From positions 186,001 to 250,000 of the forward strand of contig JADNRZ010000030.1 of the NCBI GenBank assembly GCA_015501605.1: DNA of 64,000 nucleotides, written 5' to 3'. Shown in pieces: positions 44,033 through 55,256 of the stretch. Below the pieces are notes generated by a model, which was given only the letters and a program-made list of their open reading frames with translations, was not told where the DNA came from and did no database searches. Each line of letters begins with the position of its first letter. Position 1 is the first letter of the stretch. The translations under genes were made by a program, and so were the position numbers. Origin of the DNA: Panaeolus papilionaceus. Its lineage: Eukaryota > Basidiomycota > Agaricomycetes > Agaricales.

Positions 44033-46041
44033 ATGTGTCCTTTTGCGTCTTCATTTTTCAAACGGTGGACAGCAGTAACCTTTCATTGTTTTCTCATTTT
44101 TCTCTCTGCTATATTTCCAGTTACCTCAGCCCTTCAAAACGTAACAATCCCATCCTCCGACCCTTCCATCAATTATCAACCAAGCCAAGGGGTATGGAAC
44201 GCCATAGGTGACTCTGGTGCAAGTAACAGCAGTTTTAAACTTGCACGTACGCAGGATGGGTTTGCTACAATATCGAACAATTGTCAGTATCTTTTTTTTT
44301 ATCTATTTTCTGCTTTTCAGGATTTTAGCTTACACGGACTCACAGTTCGGAGCCTTTACTTCACCACTCCACTCTGGCCGTATCCTGTCAAAATGACCAT
44401 CTCAATTGACTCGCGCACATCTATGGTTGATTTACAGGATTACTCAGCTGAAACAGAAACGCCCCCACTGACAGGGATGTTACCTTCAAGCAAGCCATCG
44501 CAAATACGATTCAGTTTTCACGATACAGACGCGCAGAGGACTGTTAAAGTGAGCTCAGGGAGTAGCTCTACGGGGTGGACTGCAGTTGTAGAGTCGTTCA
44601 TGTATGTGTACTTTTTTTTTATTTCTTATCGGCCAAGGGAAGAAACCCAGGACTAATGCAATTCTTTTCTTTATTTATTTTGTTCATATTAGATTTGAGA
44701 TTGCCCAACCCGGCGATGCACCTGTATCCTTTTCTGCTTCTTCCCCGCATCCTGAGCCCCATGACAATGGCAGTGGTAATTCTAGTCCCGTAATTTAGGA
44801 AACGCCCATGACTCACCATCACCAACAGGGTCCAATGTGAGTGGATCAAGTGGAATTATCCCGCAACCTGGATCGACTAGACCGTCACCATCAACATCTG
44901 CATTAAATATATCTGGACCCATTGTCAGCGATTCTACTGGGATTTTGGATGGTATACCTGGTATATTGACCACTGGCAGTATCACCAGAAACCCTCTCAA
45001 TGGTCTTCCAACTTCTGTATTATCTGTTTCTCCTCGATTGGGTGCTTCGCCTCGCTCCTCTGACAACCCAAATCCTTCGTCAATGCCTACTGAACCCGGG
45101 ACGGACTTACCATCAGGTTCGTTGTTCTAATCTGTTTGTTTGATCCTTTCATTAATTACCATGCTAATTTTATCTTCATTTTTATAGATCCAGATCCTCA
45201 ACATAGACACACCATAGCGATTGTAATCAGCGTGATCTGTGGTACTATGGCTATTTTAGCTATTGTGTTGGGCTTACTGTACATGCGCAGGAGGCGAAAC
45301 TTGTTGAACGACACATCAGAGAAGCGACTGCCAACTGGAGTCATGCAAGGCGGCGATGTAGATGTCACTCTCATTGACGACGAAGCAGGGGACCCAGATA
45401 GAGTGGTGCGGGGTGTATCTGAAGAGGGCACGTCCTCCAGTCAAAATCCGTTTGACAACTCATACGCAGAAAACCCTCGGGTATTCATGGATTTGGATGA
45501 CGCGTCGTTAATCTCTCTAGCTCGTGGAGACGTAATTCAGCATGCGACGCGTGTGAGTCTAATCAGTCTGAGGGGTAGCATGAGGGCTTCAATTATCCTC
45601 ACAGCTCCTGGAGTTGGGTATCCACCAGAGTCCAATGTGACTAATTCCGCCGCTACGCTATCGCAAACCACTCATGATGACCCTTCTGTCGAGTTCAGTC
45701 CAACAACTCCCCTCATTCATTCAACAATGGAGATGCCATCCAATTCCGAGTTGCCTCCAGAACCCACCCGTTTATCAGTGAACTCTGATTCTGGAATTGC
45801 TCCCTTACAACTGGATGAAACGAGGGCACTCCGCCGGGCTAGCATCCCTCCTCCTTTATCCTTATCACCTCCTTCGCTCCCGACACTAGCAACTGCCCCA
45901 CCACATTACTGGCAACTTTCGCCACGGGCACCTTTCAACGACAATTCTCAACAACTTGCCGCATTATCCATGTCCATTCCATCTCAGGGCTCCCTCAACC
46001 CATCCATTTCACACTCTCAACCTGTGTCGTTACCTAGTTGA
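44033..46041 (+). pseudogene. TM gene 10: tandem duplicate of TM gene 9 with a 1-bp deletion
   Basis: The start at 44033 (MCPFASSFFKRWTAVTFH) aligns with TM gene 9. Ectodomain exons have GVWNAIGDSGASNSSFKLAR, FRSLYFTTPLWPYPVKMTIS and VDLQDYSA. In the stalk exon (FEIAQPGDAPVSFS) one base is missing near 44793 relative to TM gene 9, bringing a TAG at 44796-44798. Downstream the frame is open again (ALNISGPIVSDSTGILDG), then a TM exon with VISVICGTMAILAIVLGLLY. The tail has SQNPFDNSY and TAPPHYWQLSP (PPxY). With the break the product would be a secreted ectodomain. Apart from this one base all exons are clean, so a recent mutation or an assembly error are both possible. Confidence 0.78.
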
Positions 46042-46250
46042 CACCAGCCAACTCGCTCGCAGCTATCTTTCGCAACTGCGACCTCGTTGGTAACACCTCC
46101 CCCCAAATATTGTTCCATGACGAGTGGATGGGTGTGGAACGACTTTGAAAATCACGCTGAGGAACACGGGCCCCCAACTCATATGGGACCTACGTCGAGA
46201 GCAGGAGGGTCACTTACGGCAGCATGAGCAGCTTCTGGGATGCTTGGGCG
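46042..46250 (+). pseudogene. Remnant of the lost C-terminal tail of TM gene 10
   Basis: An out-of-frame stretch reads TSLVTPPPKYCSMTSGWVWN, parallel to the remnant after TM gene 9. The tail loss therefore preceded the tandem duplication. Confidence 0.6.
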
Positions 46251-47175
46251 CATCTGTAGTTGGCATGAGAGAGAGTCAAGACACTTGTCCTTGTTATATT
46301 GTGTTATCTGCGGAATCGGTACACTTGTATTTCTCTGCTGTACTTTTATTAGATTTTTTAAGCTTGTTCATGAAAATTTGACATTATTTTGATAAATTTC
46401 TGCTGTGCTTTCTGGGTCACTGATTGTGTGGCTGTGTCAAAATTGTATCACAGGACAATGCCAAACAAATGAGGATCTCGTTGCAATGTTGGATCTCACA
46501 CTGGAGCGGTTTCTTTCTTTCATCAGGTCACTGCATCACCCATTAATCCTCTACCTTGCTCAATAAAAATTCCGTTGAATATGCGACAGCTTGCGTGTGT
46601 CTTGAAGGGCAAAGCCCTATCTAGCTTCCTAGTCTATGGCCAACCCTAGACACGTCACAAATATCTTGCTGCAGCTGCATCACTGGACCCTGGTGCACCA
46701 GGATTGGTCTCATCAATAACAAATCTACTCGGACGTGAAATCTTTCAGTTTCACCTAATTTCGGATTTCCTGTCTCGCTTAAATGAGCCTGAGGTGCTAC
46801 TTTCACCTATCTTGAATGAAAATGGCTACTGGATTCTTGTCTGCCCAAATTTATGCCTGATATCTGCCAATGGGCGTCATCTCAACTCTGCCTCCTGACT
46901 ATATTGGTCTGGAAAAAAGATCTATGAAGGTTACCTTGCAACGTACAGGTATGAGCCATATATCTGTGCACCTTGTCATTGGTCATTTTTGAGGTTGGAT
47001 TGCATATAAAAGGCTCTTATTATCGTTACGATCTGGTTTCTGCCTAGAACTATCACCTCCTTCCGTGGTCTTGTTCTTTTCCTTTTTGGTTTTGACGGTG
47101 CTCCAACTTCTATATGGACAAGAAATTCTAGACGGAAACTCTCAAAGACTACAATTTATTCGCAGAGAGATTCAT
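46251..47175. promoter_or_regulatory. Region between TM genes 10 and 11
   Basis: About 0.9 kb with no supported gene. Contains the TM gene 11 promoter. A TATATAAAAGG-like word (about 47003-47011) lies some 165 bp upstream of the chosen start. Confidence 0.4.
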
Positions 47176-48770
47176 ATGCCACGTCACTTGTGCCTCACTT
47201 CTCTACACTTCCCTTTATCCCTCATATTCGTTTTCTGCAATGTAACCCTTGTCTTTGTGTCTTTCTTGCCTCAGACAGTAGCACTTCAATTTCGAAATAT
47301 TACCCTCCTCAGCACCGATAGTTCAATTAGCTACCAAGGCACATGGACTGTAATTCGTGACTCTGGAGCGACCAATGGTGCTTACAAAATTGCTAGGACC
47401 GAGGACGCGCAAGCAACAATAAGTAGGCAATGTACATCGAACCTTCTCTCTTCCGAGCTTTTTGATTTTTGCTCAACCCAGTTTACAGTTCGTTCCGTCT
47501 ATTACAATGCTCCCCTTTGGCTGTTCCCTGTTCAAATTTCTATAGTCATTGAATCAGAGAACGTCAATTCAATTATTGATTTGCAAGACGACTCCATGGC
47601 TCAAATACCATCACTTGCAGGTGGAGGACTCTCTCCCAGTAGTAAACCCTCGCAGATCAGATTCAGCTTTACAAGCACAACAAATGCTATTCGGACTCTG
47701 AGAGTGAGCACCAGCAGCACTGGTGCAAGTGGGTGGGTTGCCTTGGTTGATAGTATGATGTGAGTCTTCATTTTCAAGAAGTACGAACAGTACTCATTGT
47801 ACTGTGAATACAACCCATAGATTTGAAGTGGACGATCCAATTATTTCCCCACCTCCACCGTCTCCAAAACCCCCAACCACGACACAAGGTGGCACCATCT
47901 CTGGTGTGCAAAACGGACTTATACCAAGCCCCCTTCCGTTGATATCCAACAACCCACTTAGAACAGTCGGTAGTGATACATCAAGTATTTTTACAGGAAC
48001 ATCTACACTTTTCACCTCTCCAGGTGCTGCCTCATCTCCAATTTATCTGGAACCAAATCCTCCAAACATACCAAATGGTTTAAACCCCATTTCATCACCG
48101 CCGACCACGACATTTTTGGTCAGTAACACTATACCAACAACACCCACATCTATGCCTTCGATGGCTGTACCCACATTGTTTGCGTCAGGTTTGCCTTTAT
48201 AATCATTTTGTTATAAGTACTTTTCCTGATCTATCACTTTATTTAACTCTTAGATCAAGGTCGCAACAAAGAAAGCAAAGCCGTTTTGATCGTGCTTATT
48301 GTCTGTGCTGTGCTGGTGCTGATGTTAATCATTGGAGGTGTGCTATGGTGGTATGCCATCAAGAAACGAAGGGAAGGGAGGGTGGACCATAACGGAGAAC
48401 GTAGTCTGGAAATCCCAATGACGCCGGAAAACAAGCATGTTCCAGATGAAGAAGAAAAGTTCGAAGAAAAACCTGTCGAGCAGTTGAAAACACTGGTGTC
48501 GTTTCCAGTGGATGCACATACCTGGTCTTCCCAATTTGACAGCTTTACCGCCTCATCAGGACCCTCTGAACCTAACCGCATCGCAACTACTAAACCAGCT
48601 CATTTCACTGCTAATTTTACTCGGAACCCCTCCCCTCTGACACCTTCTCTAAACCTTCCTCATCAAGTGGAACGTATCACTTCCAGCAGCAACGTTGGCC
48701 AATTCACAACACCTTATAACTGCGATGTCAGTGAATCTGTGGCCTCAAATTCCGGACCGACAAGTGTGGC

Positions 48771-51734
48771 TAGTGATGTGCGGGCTTTGGCTTTAGGCCC
48801 CAGGCCGAGCCAGGCCATACTAAAGTAGCCAGGCCAGGCCAAAGCCGTTTATCTAAATTAACACGGCTTCTAGGGGCCTGCGGCTCTGGCTTTGATTTTC
48901 AAAAGCCAAGGCCAACGGCTCAGGCCATTTTTCAAATGGCAGATCTCGGCATGGCATAGATTTTAGACTCAGACGTATTATCTGTGCAGTTATAAATTTT
49001 ATGAATGGAGTTGTCATATAAACAGTAAAAAAATGTACATGCATAATTATACCAGGCAAATTTGATCTACAATGGCTGCAACGTCCCGCCCTCAACGCGC
49101 TGTTCGAGCTTCTGCCAAACTCAATGGTGATAACTGTGGAGAGCAGGTTCTCTCGTTTCACCGGCAGGCAGTAGAAGCAGCGCAGAGTCACACTCCGACT
49201 TTGGAGTTAACATCTGAACAATCTCAGGCTGTCACGACACCTGCCACGTCCACAGCACAGCTTGGACCTCATCCTCTTACCTCGTCTTACTCAGTCATCA
49301 CATCTGGTTCATCAGATGCTGCTACACCTCCTCCTCCAACCCAAATTCCACCTGTTGTGACTGTACCCCAGAAGAGATCAGCAGACAATGGCTCCCAGTT
49401 TGGTGACAACGACTCTGTGGTTGAAGTCAGTGATGGCGAGACTTCAAGCAACTCTTCGATGACGAAAACCTCAGGTCAGCAGCCAACAAAGAAGAGAAGG
49501 AAGAAAAAGAAAAGTGATTCCTCTGGAAGCCAGAAAGGTATGTCTAGCATCTCATTGAGACTGAGATGCCAGTTTGCTTACTTATTTTTTCCAATCATGT
49601 AGATGTTGACAGCGAGGGCATTTACACAGATGTTCATGTTCAGGAGATTGAAGACGAGCCCAGTGTTCCAACTGTTCTCAATAGAACACGACCCACAGCT
49701 GATATCCAGCATTTCTTCAAAAGTGTTCCCAAATCGGAGCAAGTCGCAGGCGATAAACGGAAGCGGGTGCGATGTGTAACATGCACGTAAGTCATCATTT
49801 TCAAACCACAGTTGCAGTTGCGCCTCCAAGTCTGACGCATATGTAGGGAGAGCAAGGTGAATTCAAATCCATTGGTGTTGGAGAGCACCACACTTCGTCG
49901 CCATATGGCTGCACGCCACAAAGTATGTTCCAGCTTCGTTGAAATTCTGTGTCTAATCATTTGCTATTATTTCTGCAACCAGGGAACCTACTGCAAATGG
50001 GCCAAGGCAAATAATTTTGACTCTATGCTACCTGAGGACGCCAAAAAGCGACGCGAGGAAGCAGCTGATGCGCTACTCAAGGTTCAACAAACAGAGGTCA
50101 CATCCCACTTCGACACAGCACCCGAAAAGCCTGTACCACCCGCACCGTACACTGACGAGCTGTTCAAGTCGGTGGCTATACAGTGGCTTGTTGAAACGAA
50201 CCAGGTATGTGAAAATTCATTTATTCATTCATTCCATTCAACTGTCTTTTGTTACTGCAGCCCATTCAAGCTTTCAACCACCCATCATTCCAATGGATGA
50301 TAGCAGTTGCAGCTCGCGCGACCCAGGGCGTTAATTTGCCTTCACGGAAGCAGACACGAGCAGAAATTATGCGAATGTTCAGGGAACATATGAAGGCTCT
50401 TGGTGAGCGGTTAAATGTAAGTAACTTTTGTATTGGATTTCATTCATGAACGACAACAATTACCCGGCCAACACTTCACAATGCCCTCCCCGCTATTGAG
50501 ACCATGTATAGTAGCTGGGAGAAGGCATCGCTCTTGAAGTGCTACGCTCCTTTTCGGCCAGCAATCGAAGCTGCAATGGAGAAGATAGAAGAGTATTACG
50601 AGCGCACGGCAGAATCTGACGCACACATTATTGCGATGGGTTCGTTTTTTTTTGTTCATCAATAAGCATGATCTGGTCTAACTATCATAATACACCTCAG
50701 TCCTTGACCCTCGTTCAAAGCTCGGCCATTTTAAGGATCATTGGGGGTTGGAACTCCTTGAAGATGTCAAGCAAACACTGCAGGATAAGGTATGAGTTGT
50801 ATGACTTGTCATTTACCATTCCAATTCGTACTGATATAACAATTGACCCAGTTTATCGAGCGGTTCAACCAATTGAACCCTGGCGAAGGTCGTAGTGCTG
50901 TAAAACCAGTTCAGTCACAGCCACCAGCACCTTCCCATGTGTCATGACCATCAGCACCTGGTCGTAATCGTCGCCGCATTAATCTTGATGATGAAGGGAA
51001 TCAAGGAGTGACATCTGCATCGTCGCAGATGCATCCTGTGGGTTCCGATTTGCCTGAGGTGCAACCATGGTTCCCAGAGTGGGATCGTTATATCAGCACA
51101 CACGAAATAGTCCCCTCTAACATGGGGATTGTGCAGTGGTGGGGTGTATGTATTAATATTTTGTGATTTCGTCTCTTACTGACTATCATTCTCTAGCTTA
51201 ACTCTTACCGTTACCCAACATGGGCATCGCTTGCTCGGGACTACCTCGCTATCATGGCGTCGTCAGTCTCAAGTGAGCGTGCATTTTCATCTGCTGGGAT
51301 CACGATTAGTAAGCGCCGAAACCGATTGAAAGGCGACATCGTTGAGGCAATTGAGTGCCTCAAGTGTATGTGGCACCATGATTTGATTTTTCGCAAGACA
51401 GAGACGACGTCGGAGTTGGAGGTAGAACTAGAGAATGAGACTGAAGGTGAACAACCAGTCAATGTATCAGCGGCGAAGGTTGTAGAGGATGCAGAGGGCT
51501 TTACCTGGGATAGTTTAGTACTCGATCTTGATGATGATGAAATGTAGTTGATAACAGAGCTTGATTTTTTGAACTTATTTATTAAACTTGTGTTTCGTAC
51601 TAACCTGGGGTCACGGCTTGAGCCATGGCCTGGCTTTGGTTGGCCTGGCTTATGGCTTGTGACGGCTTATGGCCTTGGCTTCAAATTTCGGAAGCCAAAG
51701 CTCTGAAAAGCCAGGCCAGGCCGGCACATCACTA
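48771..51734 (+). mobile_element. hAT transposon, internally deleted (2964 bp)
   Basis: Flanked by an exact 8-bp duplication AGTGTGGC (48763-48770, 51735-51742), the hAT signature. The ends begin TAGTGATGTGC in inverted orientation. Both subterminal regions are packed with GGCCTGGC and AAAGCC words. It carries a hAT transposase gene in plus orientation. Confidence 0.93.
49072..51547 (+). pseudogene. hAT transposase lacking its catalytic core
   Basis: The start at 49072 (MAATSRPQRAVRASAKLNGD) begins a disordered basic N-terminus with a KKRRKKKK signal. A BED-type zinc finger is spread over two exons (RVRCVTC ... LRRHMAARH). QWLVETNQPIQAFNHPSF, the start of the hAT N-terminal domain, follows. 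After GERLN the central RNase H-like region with its catalytic Asp residues is absent. The sequence jumps to LPAIETMYSSWEKA near 50480, then LDPRSKLGHFKDHW and, after an in-frame TGA (near 50945), the C-terminal dimerisation domain (SVSSERAFSSAGITISKRRN). The protein cannot catalyse transposition. The DNA-binding and dimerisation parts survive separately. Confidence 0.85.
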
Positions 51735-52488
51735 AGTGTGGCTCATGAAACCCCTACTCCCATCGCACATGCGCGCTCAAGAAGGTACTCGGATACCATG
51801 TCGATGAGCACTTTCCACGCTGCCTCCAGGGAAGGAGTTGAGGATTCATTGTTGCGCTTTTCAGCCCAAGTTGAGATACCCCTCCAACCGTGGGGCTGGA
51901 CCACATCACGATCGTCGTGTTACCCCATAGTAGGCCAAGTTGTTTCTTGTTCAGCACCAGAGCTATCGCAGTACTCAACTCCGACAACAACATGGTCCCG
52001 TTCTTCAATGGCATTTTCCCTTCACCATGACGAGTTATTTGAGCTCTTAGAACATATCTCAACTCCAGGCCTTTCTCGCAAGGTCACCGTATCAAGCACT
52101 ACCGCGAGAGGGCTTCACCGCTTCAGGAGTATACCAGATCTTCATCACCACTCGATCTTGGCTGGCAGGGATATTCCGCCGTAAACAGGACATATTCCAG
52201 ACATGCCTCCTCCGCCTTCAATCTCGCTTTCGCAACCTGCCACTGAGAGACTTCGAACACCCTCGACACCAGCTATGTTAGGTCATGGTGTTGAGGAGAA
52301 TGCACATACCCCAACAAGCGACAGGAGCTCAACCGCAGTTTGGAACGATGTCATGGATGGATTCCCAGCACCGCCCAAAGTCGAGACCTCTGAGTCGCAA
52401 GCTTCAAGTATCCAGGTCATGTCCTCGAGCGCTGACGAGAGCTCCTGTGCAACGACGGTTCTTGAGCAGCTTGGTGTGACTTCGGTAT

Positions 52489-53428
52489 GGTGCGCCGTTT
52501 GCACAAAAAATAAATACGCCGCCAACCTCCATGAAAATATATGTAGCTACCCAAACCCTCATAAGGAATATACAATGCATGCCCAAAGTCTAAAATGTAT
52601 GTTCACCCTGACTCTTAAGGTGTGCGCCCCAAGTCTTAAGGTGTGCACGCATACTCACCAAGCGTGCACCCCAACTCTCGAAGTGTGTACGCCTACTCTC
52701 AGAGCGTGCACCCCAACTCGCAGGGCGTGCATCCCAACCCTCAAGATGTGCGTCCATACTCTCAGAGCAAGCACCCCAACTCTCAAAGTGTGCACGCAGT
52801 CTCAGAGTCCGCACCCCAACTTTGAAAGTGTGTGTCCAAACTCTCGAAATGTGCACCCCACCTCTCGGAGCATGCATCCCAACATACCAATAGCCATTTT
52901 CAGTAGGTTTGACCATGGAATTACATAGACAATTTGTACTTTTATTCGTAAATTTATATATTTTCTCCAAAAATTTGAAAGCTCTGTACACATTTTTGAG
53001 AATTGGAGAGTTGGGGTGTATGTTTCAAGAGTTTAGACACACACTTTCAAAGTTGGGGTGCGGACTCTGAGACTGTGCGTGCACACTTTGAGAGTTGGGG
53101 TGCTTGCTCCGAGAGTATGGACGCACATCTTGAGGGTTGGGATGCACGCCCTGCGAGTTGGGGTGCACGCTCTGAGAGTAGGCGTACACACTTCGAGAGT
53201 TGGGGTGCACGCTTGGTGAGTATGCGTGCACACCTTAAGACTTGGGGCGCACACCTTAAGAGTTGGGGCGCACACCTTGAAAGTTGGGGCGCATGCTCTG
53301 AGAGTTGGGGTTTACATGCACTTGGGACTTAGGGCACATGCTTCATGTTTCTAATAAGAGTTTGGGTCACTACATACATTTTCATAGAGGTTGGCAACAC
53401 ATTTAATATTTGTGCAAACGGCGCACCA
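52489..53428. mobile_element. Fold-back (palindromic) element, 940 bp
   Basis: Two arms of roughly 370 and 420 bp are inverted copies, separated by about 150 bp (52861-53009). The ends read TGGTGCGCCGTTTGCACAAA and its complement, flanked by TA on both sides, which suggests mariner-type insertion. The arms consist of diverged units of about 28 bp containing GTGCACCCCAACTCTC. Because of the symmetry both strands show nearly the same open frames (HPNSRSVYAYSQSVHPNSQ), which are not genes. It interrupts the tail of TM gene 11. Confidence 0.85.
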
Positions 53429-53430
53429 TA

Positions 53431-53700
53431 CATTACTTCTATATTTAACTACCCCCCACACGATGTTGATGCGTTGCACGAGTCTTTCATGGGTTCTTCG
53501 TTAGTAGGTTTCCGAGTCAATTCAAAGATAGCGTCAGCAGATCATGATGCATGATGGACCATCAGAGTATGCGAGTGGTCTGTGCATTCATGATACATCA
53601 TTGGGTTTTCACTTTCTATCTTTAGGTGCTTTGAAACGTCTTTGTCTGGGTGGTACAGCTACTCCACCGTCAGTCTCCGGGGTTCACACCATGAGTGCAC
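53431..53700 (+). repeat. Flanking repeat, copy 1 (copy 2 at about 61585-61900)
   Basis: Both copies share TATTTTTAACTACCCC-like sequence, then GATGTTGATGC and CAGCAGATCATGATGCATGA in the same order. Each lies 3' of a TM-gene tail, pointing to a segmental duplication of tail plus flank. Confidence 0.65.
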
Positions 53701-53802
53701 CATGTATTAATATAAACTGCGACTACTTGATCTATTTTTCGTGGCTCTTTTTTCCTGATACATTGTTATATCCCGCTGCTCCTATCTTCTCTTCTTCCAA
53801 AC

Positions 53803-55197
53803 ATGAGCGGTCCCGCTACTACCCTAGGGTTGGTATTCCACCCCAAGGTCGACGGTACTCTGGGCGCTTTGCTACTCGGTGGTGTCGTTGGAACAGCGTA
53901 CGTGGTACCACGATCACGACCCAGGACAGACACTGATGCTACTTCAATCCTTCCTCTCGTAGACTGTGGGGGGTGGCGTGTGTCCAGGCATATATATTTT
54001 ACATGGATTCAACGACTAGGGATCGTAAATGGTTAAAGTTTATGGTAGGAACACAACTCACGTCACATTTGAGAATCTACTTTTTAACTCCTTCTCAGGT
54101 AGCGTTTATTTGGTATGTGCAACGGTGCACACAGGATCCAGACATTGACATGACTCCCCACCATTGATCCGTATTTCGCGGTTCACCTTTAGGTTAATCG
54201 ATACTCTTGACTCGGCGTTGATCGTCCATATTCTATATTACTACATGGTTAGCAACTTCAGCAACGCTTTCGCAGTCCTTAAACCCGTTTGGTACGCTTG
54301 TAATTCCATGATAGACTAGCGTAGCTTTCACTGACCTTCCGACGCATTTTTCTGCGCAGGAGTGTCATGGTAAGCATATGGTCCCCTGTCGACCTTCGAG
54401 GTTCAGCACATTTGACACGCCAGTATTTCTTCATTTTTTTGACGACTCCAGGCAGCCATTGCCATGGCAGTGCGTCATAACCTCAATAGCTGTTTAGATC
54501 TGAGTACTGATGCCACTCTGTATTGAGATTAGGCCGTCACAAACTTCGTGGTTCGGGGGATGTTTTTAACGCGTGTCTATCGGAGTATGTCGTTTCGAAA
54601 CTTATCACTATCTTTGTAGCTGAGATGCAGGTATTATGCATAGTGAGTAACAAGAACAAGTGGCTGACCGGGATAATTGTGAGTGCTATCTCAGGCTAGC
54701 GCGCTGGTAGTTATAAGCTACTCCGTTCGGGTTGAGGAATTAACGGGTTTCTCTACGCACACACAGGGAGTTCTGTCGACAGCGGATCTTGGTGCGCAGT
54801 TCAATTTACTTACAATGAGTCGCTGAGTTAAGAGAATTGTTGTCTTCGGTCACCAGTCGTCAATTTGAGTAGGTCCATCCTTGATTCGTCATGGATAAGC
54901 GCTAAGCATTGATAAAATTGACCCACAGCTGCTTCTGTCGAAGCGTATGTCATCTGTACCTTCATTTCCTATCATTTCCAAACTGTTTTTTTAGTCTTCG
55001 AATCAATTCCTTCCTCGACTTGAAACGCCGTGCTGCAAGTTTTTCCTTTCACATGCCACCCTTGTCCGTTCTAGATCTAATGGTGCAAAATCCCAGGGTC
55101 CGGTATATGCGGTCGCTATCATCGGTAATGCATGTGATTTCATGCTTGCATTCTCCCTTCTGTATCTCCTGCATAAGAACAGGACTGGATTCAAAAA
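53803..55197 (+). pseudogene. DUF6534-family membrane protein, 3'-truncated
   Basis: The start at 53803 (MSGPATTLGLVFHPKVDGTL) is followed by GALLLGGVVGTA. Short exons then spell LWGVACVQAYIFYM, RKWLKFM, VAFIW, LIDTLDSALIVHILYYYMVS, AVTNFVVRGMFLTRVYRM and SNKNKWLTGII. An exon with STADLGAQFNLL follows, then YAVAIIGNACDFMLAFSLL and LLHKNRTGFKK. This is the order of the seven-helix DUF6534 family common in Agaricomycetes. All splice junctions I checked keep frame. After RTGFKK (55197) the final helices are missing, and within 60 bp the sequence becomes the duplicated FAD-oxidoreductase segment. So it is truncated at a rearrangement junction. The family function is unknown. Confidence 0.75.
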
Positions 55198-55256
55198 GTA
55201 ACATCTCTGAACGGGCACTTTCTCAACTCCTCCTAATAAAATGCATTGCACTGGGA

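Larger units (their letters stand above)
47176..52484 (+). pseudogene. TM gene 11: membrane protein interrupted by a hAT element and a fold-back repeat
   Basis: The start at 47176 (MPRHLCLTSLHFPLSLIFVF) gives a signal peptide. Ectodomain exons have TWTVIRDSGATNGAYKIAR, FRSVYYNAPLWLFPVQI and IIDLQDDSM, ending GWVALVDSM. The stalk exon begins FEVDDPIISPPPP. The TM helix is VLIVLIVCAVLVLMLIIGGV, with IKKRRE after it. The tail reads to SGPTSVA and is cut by the hAT element (48771-51734). It resumes at 51735 (HETPTPIAHARSRRYSD) with frame changes further on, and is finally cut by the fold-back element near 52488. The last quarter, with the expected PPxY, is missing. Its tail resembles the orphan tail at 60124-61290. 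Confidence 0.8.

Noticed and set aside
52590..53332. Mirrored Cys/Ser/His-rich frames that look like repeat proteins, and a possible CRISPR-like array
   Set aside because: They are products of the palindromic 28-bp units. The units are diverged, adjoining and without unique spacers, and the organism is a eukaryote.
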